64,000 bases of DNA from Marsupella aquatica (taxonomy: Eukaryota; Marchantiophyta). Shown here piece after piece: positions 24,272 to 33,245 of the stretch. The stretch's first letter is position 1; the number at the start of each line of letters is the position of its first letter. The notes below the pieces were generated by a model. The model made no database searches, was not told the origin of the DNA, and saw nothing but the letters and a program-made list of their open reading frames with translations. The translations under genes were made by a program, and so were the position numbers. The stretch lies in contig OZ316894.1 of NCBI GenBank assembly GCA_973895155.1, positions 14,012,001 to 14,076,000 of the forward strand, written 5' to 3'.

Positions 24272-24561
24272 AGTCAGGAGTATGCCCTGTGCACATCATC
24301 TAGGAGAGCAAATGATGTGTGGATTTTTGATTGTGCTTGCTCCTTTCACATTTGTTACATTCGCGAGTATTTCAATTCTTATTCTGTGTCAAACGGTTCA
24401 GTTTTGATGGGAAATGATCACTCTTGTCAAGTTGAGGGTATTGGGTCTGTAAAGATTTAAATGTTTGATGGCATTGTGCGCACAGTGTCCGGAGTCAGGT
24501 TCGTACCTGGCATGCGTAAGAATTTGATTTCACTCGGTGTGTTGGATACAAATGGTCATCA
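24272..24561 (+). pseudogene. Copia protease remnant, cut by the CACTA insertion
   Basis: In the gag frame after the TGA one reads DVWIFDCACSFHICY, then VRFVPGMRKNLISLGVLD, the usual end of the Copia aspartic protease. The catalytic triad is D-C-A instead of D-S/T-G, and a TAA lies at 24458-24460. The reading resumes at 41124, after the CACTA, at exactly the next bases. The protease is therefore dead in this copy. Confidence 0.85.
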
Positions 24562-24564
24562 ATG

Positions 24565-24760
24565 CACTAGTAGAAACCGGGGCAATTTAGACCATACCTT
24601 ATAGGACTATGCCCACTAAGTCCTTTTTCCATACTTAAAACGACTCGCACCCATTGCACCGGTTTTGTTGAAGACTAGAAAAGACTATGAGAGTTTTATG
24701 GTTCACTAAAAGACTATGAGAAGTAACCTTGCTACTTTGTGAAGGGTGAATAGTCTAGCA
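24565..24760. repeat. CACTA left terminus and sub-terminal repeats
   Basis: Terminal repeat followed by at least six short words of the types AGGACTAT, ACGACTC and AAGACTA within 170 bp. The same words form a denser array at the right end (40825-41120). Confidence 0.85.
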
Positions 24761-27700
24761 CATCATGGGTAATGTTCACTCTATGTTGAGGAGGGGTAAT
24801 TCTCCTTCATCTTTGAGCCGAAAGCACCGACGTCTATCGAGTGCCAAAGAACTGCTGGAGATCGAGCGAATTCACACTCTCAGATGTGGGTCGTGTCAAA
24901 TTGTTTCCTCCATTGATGGCAGCCTTCTGTGAGATTGATTTATACTGTGTGGCTATCTGGGAGTTTTGTCGACTCATTTGACACCGATACTCCCGTGATT
25001 TCCTCATACATAGTGCCACTGCCCCCCCCGCATTGTGTTCAATCCCTATAGCTTATAGCTGCACCACTCTTGGTGGCCCTTGCTCATGCCTTGGTTTTTT
25101 TTTCTTTTTCCCATTACAGTATACACCCCCTTCTTACTAATCAGGTGGATTAATTTAGTACTAGACAATGCTTTGACACTTTACACTTACACTATGCTGA
25201 CCTACTGCGCCTTCTAGTGCTTATTCCCTAGTTGTTACTTGTTGCATGGACCACTAGAAGAACGGCTTCGCAATCTTTGCCTGATCTGATGACCCTGGTT
25301 GAGTAACTCTTTGTTATTGCCTCCTTTGGGTGTTGAGGTTTTATGATGCCATTTGGCCTACTGGTTCCCCCATCCGTGGGGTTCACGCGGAATAAATGTA
25401 AAATTTCAAACAAATAAATAAATCTATAAAGAGGGTGATAGCAAGGGGCATAACTCATTAAATGTCCTTATTTGTGACCAAAAAGGTTTTGGGTTTAATG
25501 AAGTGGGGTTCATGGAGGTTGGACCATGGAGGGATGGTCAAGATATTCTTGGCCATTACTAAATCCATCTATAAAAGGTCAAGATGCACAAAGGTAGATT
25601 TGTACCGGTCCTTTTTCATACATTAGAGCTAGGTCACATTCTTGCACCGGGAATATTGCATTTTAGGACCGGATATAATGTTGGGCAACCTTAATCCTGA
25701 TTACGTCGTGCAATAAAATGTCACTACCGACCATGTATGTGCAAATATGACCATTCATTGCCTAAGTTGGCCATGCAGTAACACTTTGTAGCTTTGTCCC
25801 ACTTTGGGTGACACTCAACGGCTCACTCAAACGGTAAGGCTGAGTGGCTTCCCCTAATTCGGTTTCAGGCACTAAACTTCACTTTGGGAGTCTCTTTGGA
25901 GTTTTCGCCATTGTCATTGAACTTAGAACGTGAGGGGTGGAGTGTTCGGGGTTTTACGTAGGGTTTTCCTTTCAGTGTTGCCCACTTTTTGCGACCATTG
26001 CGGAGTGAACTTCCCGCGCGTTATGTGCTTGTTTATGCTCTCGAGGAGCAGTGTTCAGGCAGTTGCAGTGATCTAACCTTGCGCTTGCAGTCTACTCATA
26101 GACCTGCATTCCTGCTCGATCTCCTTTAGGGACATTTAGTTTTTGGCTGGTAGGGCGAAGAAGGTTGTGGCTGTTGCAACGTTCGTGAGGAGCTTGTCGG
26201 AGTTTGAGGAGTCGGAGGTTGGGGTTTCTTCAAGGTTTTGGGTGACAATCTCGGTCACAGTTGTGGTATAGACCCTTTTGCTGCACCCATAACGAGCATC
26301 GGGAGGCCGTGAGGCTCATTGGGAGGTCCTTCAGTTGTCAAGCTGCCGTTGAGCTGGTGAAGTTGCATGCGGGTTGCATCTATTCTGCGTACACAGTCAA
26401 TGTGGGAATCCATATTTTCATAGTGCTTGTTCTTGCAAACTGGGAGCCGAGAGTTTGGAGTCGGGAGCTAAGAAGGGTATTGTTAGGCTTCAATTACTCT
26501 GTGGTTTTCTCCAGCTCCATGGTACAGTTTCAATGTTAATGCTTTGTCCTTGTGCTGGTCTAGGTAGCGCGAGCTTCTACCTATTGCGCCCTCTTGCTGT
26601 AAGCGTATTGAGCTGCCAACTGAGTGATTCATACCTATAGCTGCTTACGCGTGATCAAGAGATTGAACAAATGCCTAGTGCTGTCCAGCAGGAGAAAACT
26701 CTTTTTGGTCACGATCGGGTGTTGGAATATAACTAAGTGCGGCAGAGCAACACGGGGAGCTGTAGAGTTGCAGACAAGATGCAACTACAGAGGAGGCATT
26801 GGGAAGGACACAACGGTGTGGTGAAGGTACAAGGACCGTGGACCCTAACTTGTTTGCTGCCTTGGGAGGATCCGGAGAGCCCGAGGCGACATGCTTCATT
26901 GAGCCTGAGCTAGCTGAATCCAATCCAGGAGTTGTTGCGCTAAGGTGAGACTTTGAGTTTAGGGTTGCTTCAGTGTCCGAGTAGGTTTTCTCTTTGCGTC
27001 GGCAGCTAGAAGGTAAGCTCGGGGGCTTTACAAAGGGTTAGTGTTGCGGACTTTCCCTCCTGGACGTTGTGTGTCTTCATTTGCAACTTGTTTGTGGACC
27101 TGTGATCCTGAGACTGTCAAAATTGTTGTGGCCGCACTGACAACTTGATGACGCGTTTTGTGGATGCACCGTTAGTAATCGCGAGTACAGCTCTCCAACA
27201 ATTGCACTTACCATTTTTGACCACCTTGCATGATGTCCATCCGTGGGCTGGACCCCAAGAAGTAGATTTCGGTAGATTTCGGTAGATTTTGTCTCTGCCC
27301 CCGGTCCTCATTTTGTGCAATGTCCGCCTGGCACTTGGTTCTTGATCCCTACATTATCGTCTGTCGCTCGGCTGCTTGCGGAAGGGATCAAACAGATTGG
27401 AGGTGCTTGGTCTTTTCATTTTGAGTGTCAGAGTTTAGGAGGACAGCTTGCACCATCGCCGACAAGAATGACCTGCTTGCAGAACAAGAGGGACGAGCGT
27501 GAGCTGCTTGCAGAATAGGAGATTGACCGCGAGCACAAGCTGCTTGAAAAATAGGAGACTGAGGGCAACCTGCTTCTTTGTTGCTACTCTGGTTGCGCTG
27601 CTACATTGGTTGTTGATCTTCACCCACCCACTTGCCTACTCAATTGACAGAGTACAGCTTTGTCTCTGCGTGTGTTATTGCTGTCTTTGTCCCTCCCCTT

Positions 27701-28160
27701 GACATTGTGGGCCTTAAAAGGTCAGTAAGTTGGCTTATGTAGTTTTTATGTCCCTCCGCTATGTCAATGCGTGTTTCATTGCATCAGGGCATCAGTCGCT
27801 GTTTGCCTATAACCGGACTGTTCATTCTCTGTCCACTCATTTGATGTAATTCTTCCCATTGCCGCCCAATGCTATGGCGCCCATGCTACAATTTGTGGTT
27901 TTTGTCTAAGCACAAATCCTCTCTGTGCCTGGTCTCTGTGTCCCGTCATTTGGATTGATTGTGTAGACGTTTCCTCTTCTCCCAGTCCTTGTCATCCACC
28001 AGCCAAAGCACATTGGATTGTTTTCAAAGGAGGGCTGTGTAGTTTGGAGGGTTTGATCTATGCAGCGGATTTGAGCAGATTGGCGGTTGTTAGTTTCTTC
28101 TTGTAAAACCTGTCTGTCTTTTCTGCTTTTGGCCATGCTCCTTCACTTCTTGCTGCAAGC
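24761..28160. other. CACTA left arm without a recognised gene
   Basis: About 3.4 kb between the left terminus and the first plausible frame. Frames stay under about 92 codons. Around 27430-27590 the phrase GAGCTGCTTGCAGAA recurs three times imperfectly with frames rich in Glu/Leu, which could be the relic of a coiled-coil repeat. A homopolymer C run lies at 25021. The stretch may contain the promoter and 5' exons for the cargo genes. Confidence 0.4.
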
Positions 28161-28163
28161 TCA

Positions 28164-28694
28164 ATGTGCTTCAGCTATGGCAATATTCACTTACCCTATC
28201 CCAACGGCACTACCGTGAGCTGTAGGACAGCCAACAGAAGCAGATTGTATCGATTGCATGTAAGTCAGGGTATTTTATGTATTGCGGAACAACTGTCCAA
28301 GTTTGCTGCAATGGCCGGTCTTGCGCAGCTGAATGAGCCAATTTCATTTTCCCTGTGCACTTCTATTTCTCAAAGAATTCCCTGGTCATGCTCATTTCCC
28401 CCAGAGTTAGAAAACAAAGAAGAAGAGCTGACTAATTGTAATTCCAATCCATATCCTGATCGGTCAAGGATTGTTCACTACATTGGCCTTGTCATTGGCC
28501 GAGGTCACCAAATTTTGCTTGGTTTCATTCCTGTGGAGCACTGCTGTGATGGATTTGTCGTAGCATTCTGCAAACTCTCACGGTTTGCTTATGGCCATTA
28601 TTTGCAATTTGCTGCTACTAATATGTCTTCTTCTGAGCAGCATACACCAGAAGTAAGCAATAGTGGAGGTTTAACTGCACATCAACACATCTAG
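28164..28694 (+). CDS. Uncharacterised frame in the CACTA left half
   Basis: A single open frame of up to 176 codons (first true ATG position uncertain) ending in TAG. It has no motif I recognise. The middle reads like a folded protein (RIVHYIGLVIGRGHQILLGF, a hydrophobic stretch), and the end is Ser/Thr/His-rich. It is the longest frame in the left arm and has the same orientation as the cargo genes. It may be an exon of a larger gene or chance. No support beyond length and orientation. Confidence 0.25.
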   Translation: MCFSYGNIHLPYPNGTTVSCRTANRSRLYRLHVSQGILCIAEQLSKFAAMAGLAQLNEPISFSLCTSISQRIPWSCSFPPELENKEEELTNCNSNPYPDRSRIVHYIGLVIGRGHQILLGFIPVEHCCDGFVVAFCKLSRFAYGHYLQFAATNMSSSEQHTPEVSNSGGLTAHQHI

Positions 28695-30079
28695 TGAACT
28701 ACCTCTCTGCTGCTCACTGGAGGGTGAGACTTTCACTCTTTCTGGATATTGTAGTTTGTAAGCAAGTTGATTAGGAGTGTTTCATGCTATGTTTACACTG
28801 TGACCCCTAGCTGGAACCAATGGAATGACACAGTGAGTGGGAACTGATAATTTAAGGTTGGTTGCTGTTGGTGAGGCAAGTACAGCTCCTGCTCACCTTG
28901 CTGATCGAAGGTGCTTATCAGAGGACGTGAACACACGACATCTCCACAAAAGCAACACTTATGGTGAGGACCCGCAACGCTGAACATGTGCGGCTTGCAC
29001 GCAAGGCAGAGATGTTGCGCCTTGAGTATGTCAGACTTGGGATCCTTCCAGCCCAGTCTGCATGGTACTTTGAGTACCCAGTTGTTGCCAGGAACAACTA
29101 CAGCCGGCCTGTACCTGCTTCTCCACCCTTCCCAACATCCTTGGTATTTCTGTCTCTCATACATGACCCACCACAAATTAGGGCCCAAGGGTGTGTGCAC
29201 AGTTGCCAATATGACTGTCCTGCCTGTAGGGCTTCTGGCCTAGAGTTGGATGACCGTTCTCTTGGATGTCGGTTTTTTCACAGAGCACGATGTATCATCT
29301 GGAACCACTCGCCATCCTGCAGTGTGCCTGGCGATGTCACTTGTCCTGCCCTCCCAGACCCCACCACCGGTCACTTTGGTGTCTACACATGTTTGGATCA
29401 CACGCTCTAGAGGACCACTTGTCACACCGCATGCACAAACCAGAGACCATTGACCTATAACTTAACACTTTGACTTGAACAGAGAGGATATTTACTTAAG
29501 ATTTTGAATTATGACCAATTTTGGGTCCAGGGTTTAGGGTCAACAGTACATAACTTATCCTATTATGGCTGCACTAAGTACAATATCCTAATTTAAGAGG
29601 CTAGCAAGCTCACTTAAAAGTCTCCTTTCAAAGACTGGAATTAATGGGCCATGTGATAACCTGGAAAAAGTGATTTATGCCTAACTTATTTGTCTCATTC
29701 ACTATCATAGCCTATTTAGGATGTATAAATTACAACCCTGATCACAGTGCTTGATACCAATCCTGTTCAAAAAATGCCTGTTTTACATGTCACGATTGTT
29801 ATATGTGATTCAAATGCATTAAATCTTGTTGCAGATCTCCTTTGGTGAATCATAGCCACAAAATTGAGGTGTAGGTGGAGCTATTGTACGAGGGGATCAG
29901 TTTTTAGTGTGGGCTCAACAAACCAAAAAGTATGTCTACTCTGCACATGTGTGTGAACATTTCATTGCAGTAGCAATTGCCACTCTAGTCTATATGCTAC
30001 ATTGTACTTTTTGTACACTGCACTAAATTGTATTGTCCGTGCACTCTGCTAAATTGTACTATCTGTCTCATGCGTAGGC
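28695..30079. other. CACTA interval with ambiguous frames
   Basis: Overlapping frames on both strands (28961-29410 plus, 29209-28793 minus) are both Cys/His-containing and cannot be separated by eye. From 29460 to 30070 the sequence is AT-rich and non-coding in style, and ends in a possible acceptor (ATGCGTAG) four bases before the PHD gene start; an upstream exon is possible. Confidence 0.35.
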
Positions 30080-30760
30080 ATGGCACGCCCTAAAATCCGA
30101 GCCAAGAAGCGGGGGACAGAGGTGAGCAACACAGGTGTAGTTGGGCCAGATGGTAGTAACTTCTCCGCAAGTCAGATTTTCCAGAAGGCAGCTCATTGTT
30201 GTGCCATTTGTGACGATGGTGGTGGCTTAGCCATATGTGAGGGCCCTTGCATGAGGCATTTCCACCTCAACCCAGAGTCTGACCTTGCTGCAGAAAACAA
30301 CTGTCCAGGGGTGGGCCTCCCGTCAGTACACCAGGGAGGCTGGATGTGCACTGATTGTTTGGAGAAGCAGGCTAAGTGTGCACAGTGTGGGAAGTTGGGG
30401 TCTTATGAGGGCTCTGTTGATGCTCCACCACTTGTTAGGAAATGCCCTGACAGATATTGTGTGAGGTTCTTTTGTTTTTCATGTTTGCCCGATCTTGCCA
30501 CAGCTTGCCCACTTCATAAGTGCAAGGCATGTGGTCAGCACGATGAAGATTTCTGGGTGGACATAGTCCACTGTGTTAGGTGTCCCACCATGTGGCACTT
30601 TCATTGTTTGAAGGAGCGTCAAGCAGAAGGCTATGCTTGTGACAGACACATCTATCATCACTCTGCACATGGTGTTGATCGATGGATCTTCTATTGTCAT
30701 CGCCATGCCATAGATCCTACTTTGCACACTCCCATGAGAGATCACATTTCTTGGCTTTGA
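30080..30760 (+). CDS. EDM2-like triple PHD/zinc-cluster protein carried by the CACTA
   Basis: 226 aa, uninterrupted. Three zinc clusters lie in tandem. The first (about 40-93) has CAICDDGGGLAICEGPC, then H-x-x-H and WMCTDC. The second (about 100-148) starts CAQCGKLG, the third (about 148-208) starts CKACGQ and has C-x-x-CP...WHFHC. The tail reads IDPTLHTPMRDHISW. The CAICDDGG...C-GKLG...CP.HKC order and the TP-x-RDHI tail match, from memory, the PHD region of plant EDM2. That nuclear protein recognises modified histone H3 and controls transcription through heterochromatic transposons. The methyltransferase-like remainder of EDM2 is absent, so this is a stand-alone reader module. It lies inside the transposon, upstream of and on the same strand as the transposase. 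No lesion is visible, unlike the transposase genes. The function inside the element is inferred. Confidence 0.8.
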   Translation: MARPKIRAKKRGTEVSNTGVVGPDGSNFSASQIFQKAAHCCAICDDGGGLAICEGPCMRHFHLNPESDLAAENNCPGVGLPSVHQGGWMCTDCLEKQAKCAQCGKLGSYEGSVDAPPLVRKCPDRYCVRFFCFSCLPDLATACPLHKCKACGQHDEDFWVDIVHCVRCPTMWHFHCLKERQAEGYACDRHIYHHSAHGVDRWIFYCHRHAIDPTLHTPMRDHISWL

Positions 30761-31360
30761 ACCTGAATAATATACATGCATAGTGCACCTGATGTGGATA
30801 CCTTGGAGATTGCAGACATTCCAATTTTGAGAAGAAGGACCTCTGTAGGAGAGGATGCTTAGGCAACAAGTACCCTAAGTTCATTACTTGTTCCTGGGTA
30901 CATGCCTTCAAAAACTGCCCTTAAAAGCCTTCTAGGAACTTTTTTAACTCTGCAATCATTTTGATCACGACTTACATGACACTGCTTAAATTAAATCAGG
31001 ACTTCTCATTATGAGCATATAAGTTACAAGGCTATTTAATTTGCGAGAATTCCCTTAAAGTGTACCAACATTTTGTATTCTCATTGAATGTCTGCCCATT
31101 TACAACATCTGTATGTGGCATCACAAAACAATTGCACTTGTCACCTTCAATATTGTGAAGGCACATATTCAAACTATGAGGTGCATGCTTGCAAGTGTCT
31201 AGTACGTTTGTCCCAATATTTCTCCCGTTTGGAATCGGAGCAGAGACTCACCAGACGACTGGACTGGACCAAGTTATAAACGCAGCATTTTAAGGGCCCT
31301 CCGATTATCAGGTGAACGCATTATCTTCCGGTCTGCAGTGATTAGGTGGCCCGTGTGTAC
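30761..31360. other. Spacer between PHD and BRCT genes
   Basis: 600 bp, AT-rich, with no supported frame. It could hold the 3' end of the PHD gene and the promoter of the BRCT gene. Confidence 0.4.
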
Positions 31361-32209
31361 ATGGCCTCTAGGAAACGTACAAAGGTTGACCACCCGCCTC
31401 TGTTGGCTGGAATCAAAGCCATTTTGATTCCTGGCCACTATGGGTTCACCCAAGTGAGTTGGCCAATCGTACAAAAACGATTCTCAGAGTTCCATGGGAC
31501 TGAAGTCAAGGACATCACTCCACAGACTACACATGTTGTTGCGGGGACATGGCTGGATGTGATGAACAAGTGGTCATGGTCCTTCATTGATTCTGCCATT
31601 ACCAACCAAGGTCTAAAAGTAGTTGAAGTCTCTTGGCTGACCGATTCTGTTAAACATAGGTGTGTACAGAGTACTGAGCAATATGAGTTGTGGGAGAGTG
31701 AGGAGGCCACTGCAGAGGCTTTGGCTGAAAAGGAAGCCTATGAAGCAGCGGCAGAGAAACCCAACTTTGCTTCTGTCCAATATGGACCTGTTGTCAACAT
31801 AGGACACCATCCTATGCGTGCAGATGCTATATTGAATGAGCATGGCAAGGAGAGAAATACCATTATGAAGGGGTTCAGTGTGGTATTTGCAGAAGAAGGA
31901 ATTGGGGAGACTAAGTGCAGACTGTACAAGTCTATAGTTGTTGAGCTAGGTGGGACAGTGGAGGAGAGTCTAACAGAAACCTCCACTCATGTTGTAGGTC
32001 TGTCATACATGAAAATATGCAGAAAATTCTTTAAGACAACAGTGCGTGATTTTGTCATGAACAACAATCTTTGGGTGCTTTCCCCTGATTGGCTTCTGGA
32101 ATCAGCAGCTAGAGGGAAGCGACAAAATGCTTGGGACTTTGATATTTTTGAGGCCTGGCCCTCCAAGATTCAGCGGAGATGTATGCTTAGCAAAGGTGGG
32201 AGAGAGTGA
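31361..32209 (+). CDS. Tandem-BRCT protein carried by the CACTA
   Basis: 282 aa from the ATG at 31361 (MASRKR...). The first BRCT domain spans about 15-105, with TTHVVAG and the conserved VVEVSWLTDSVKH ending. A Glu/Ala-rich linker (about 110-130) follows. The second BRCT spans about 165-260, with ELGGTVEESLTETSTHVVG and LWVLSPDWLLESAARG. BRCT pairs bind phosphopeptides or DNA ends in repair and checkpoint proteins. No nuclease, ligase or polymerase domain accompanies them, so this is a stand-alone adaptor-like protein. The frame is intact. A possible splice acceptor (GATTAG) lies 15 bp before the ATG. A role in repairing the excision gap, or in recruiting host repair, is inference. Confidence 0.8.
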   Translation: MASRKRTKVDHPPLLAGIKAILIPGHYGFTQVSWPIVQKRFSEFHGTEVKDITPQTTHVVAGTWLDVMNKWSWSFIDSAITNQGLKVVEVSWLTDSVKHRCVQSTEQYELWESEEATAEALAEKEAYEAAAEKPNFASVQYGPVVNIGHHPMRADAILNEHGKERNTIMKGFSVVFAEEGIGETKCRLYKSIVVELGGTVEESLTETSTHVVGLSYMKICRKFFKTTVRDFVMNNNLWVLSPDWLLESAARGKRQNAWDFDIFEAWPSKIQRRCMLSKGGRE

Positions 32210-32385
32210 GGAGTAGGAGTCCCTCATATTTTTGTATAAAACACAATTTTGTAATAAATGTGATCCTTGAACTAACTCATCTTGTCATGGTTGGTCGTAG
32301 TTGAAGTGATTATTGTTTCCTGCTGCGTGGGGTGTGACTGTGAATCTACTTGCTGGGCTCTGTTTGGCTGAAGACTTTGGTGGGT

Positions 32386-32919
32386 ATGCTGCCTCTTCCA
32401 GACCGTCAGGCCCTATGTAGGGTCCTCCTATGGGTTGCATCGTGCATGGCTACTGCTTGGGCTTACTTGTGTGGATTGGTAACCAGACAGAGTGTAGCTC
32501 CATCCGAGATAATGCCTGCAGACCTTGGATGTGTTGTGAATGCTGTGGTGAATGAGGATGCACAGTCGGAAGAGGACATTTACTTTTCAGTAGATGAGTT
32601 AGACAAGCACGATGCTGTAGGTGGTTCCTTGTTGCCTGATTTGGCAGATGATATAGTTCTTACACATGTCTGGCCGAGGGTTCTTGTGGTGTCTGGCGCA
32701 CAAGATATCTGCAAATATAGACTAATTAGTACCCAGTGGAGGGACTTGGTAGCAACATGTGCACCATGGAGGGCACTGCTGCCACTGCTTGTAGGCACGG
32801 ATCGAAGACCACCATGGCATGAGCAGGGTTTAGACCTTGATGACTTAATATACATGCCTGAGTACCTCAGGGCTGAGTGGCATCGACAACAGGATTGGTA
32901 TCCGTATTTGATGTGGTAG
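32386..32919 (+). CDS. F-box-like protein carried by the CACTA
   Basis: 177 aa from the ATG at 32386. Residues about 93-145 (LLPDLADDIVLTHVWPRVL... through YRLISTQWRDLV and PWRALL) have the LPDDLV...hWP.L...RLVS..WR.L pattern of a plant F-box followed by the start of its substrate region. F-box proteins link targets to SCF ubiquitin ligases through SKP1. The N-terminal 40 residues are hydrophobic (VLLWVASCMATAWAYLCGL) and could be a membrane segment. The protein ends soon after the F-box (DWYPYLMW), with no leucine-rich or kelch repeats. It is intact and sits directly before the transposase, in the same orientation. The identification is by motif only. Confidence 0.55.
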   Translation: MLPLPDRQALCRVLLWVASCMATAWAYLCGLVTRQSVAPSEIMPADLGCVVNAVVNEDAQSEEDIYFSVDELDKHDAVGGSLLPDLADDIVLTHVWPRVLVVSGAQDICKYRLISTQWRDLVATCAPWRALLPLLVGTDRRPPWHEQGLDLDDLIYMPEYLRAEWHRQQDWYPYLMW

Positions 32920-33245
32920 TAAGATGAGGACATCTCACACCGGTCTCGCACCTGGCACCTGTGTCTATGACTATACATGATTGGACTCTGATATGGTCAT
33001 GGATGTACGTGCAGAGGCAGTACATGTGAGGACAGCGGAGGAGTTGACACCCTCAAACATTTAGGAATTTTGTCTCATTCACTTGAGAATAGGTACATGA
33101 CTCAGGCACCTATATTTTTTGTTTTTTTGTTTTTTTGGAACGTTACGTATTTTGGCAAGTACAGTCGGGGGTGAAATCCTTAACAGGAAGTGTATTTTTC
33201 ACTTGCATAATAAAATGACAGGGTGCTGAGTGCGTGTGTATAGTG
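32920..33245. other. Putative promoter interval of the CACTA transposase
   Basis: A 326-bp non-coding gap with T tracts (33112-33136) just ahead of the TNP2 gene. No definite TATA box was identified. Confidence 0.35.

Noticed and set aside
28793-29410. Cys/His-containing frames on both strands, possible zinc protein
   Set aside because: The two strands are equally open and neither shows a complete known zinc pattern; no way to choose by eye.
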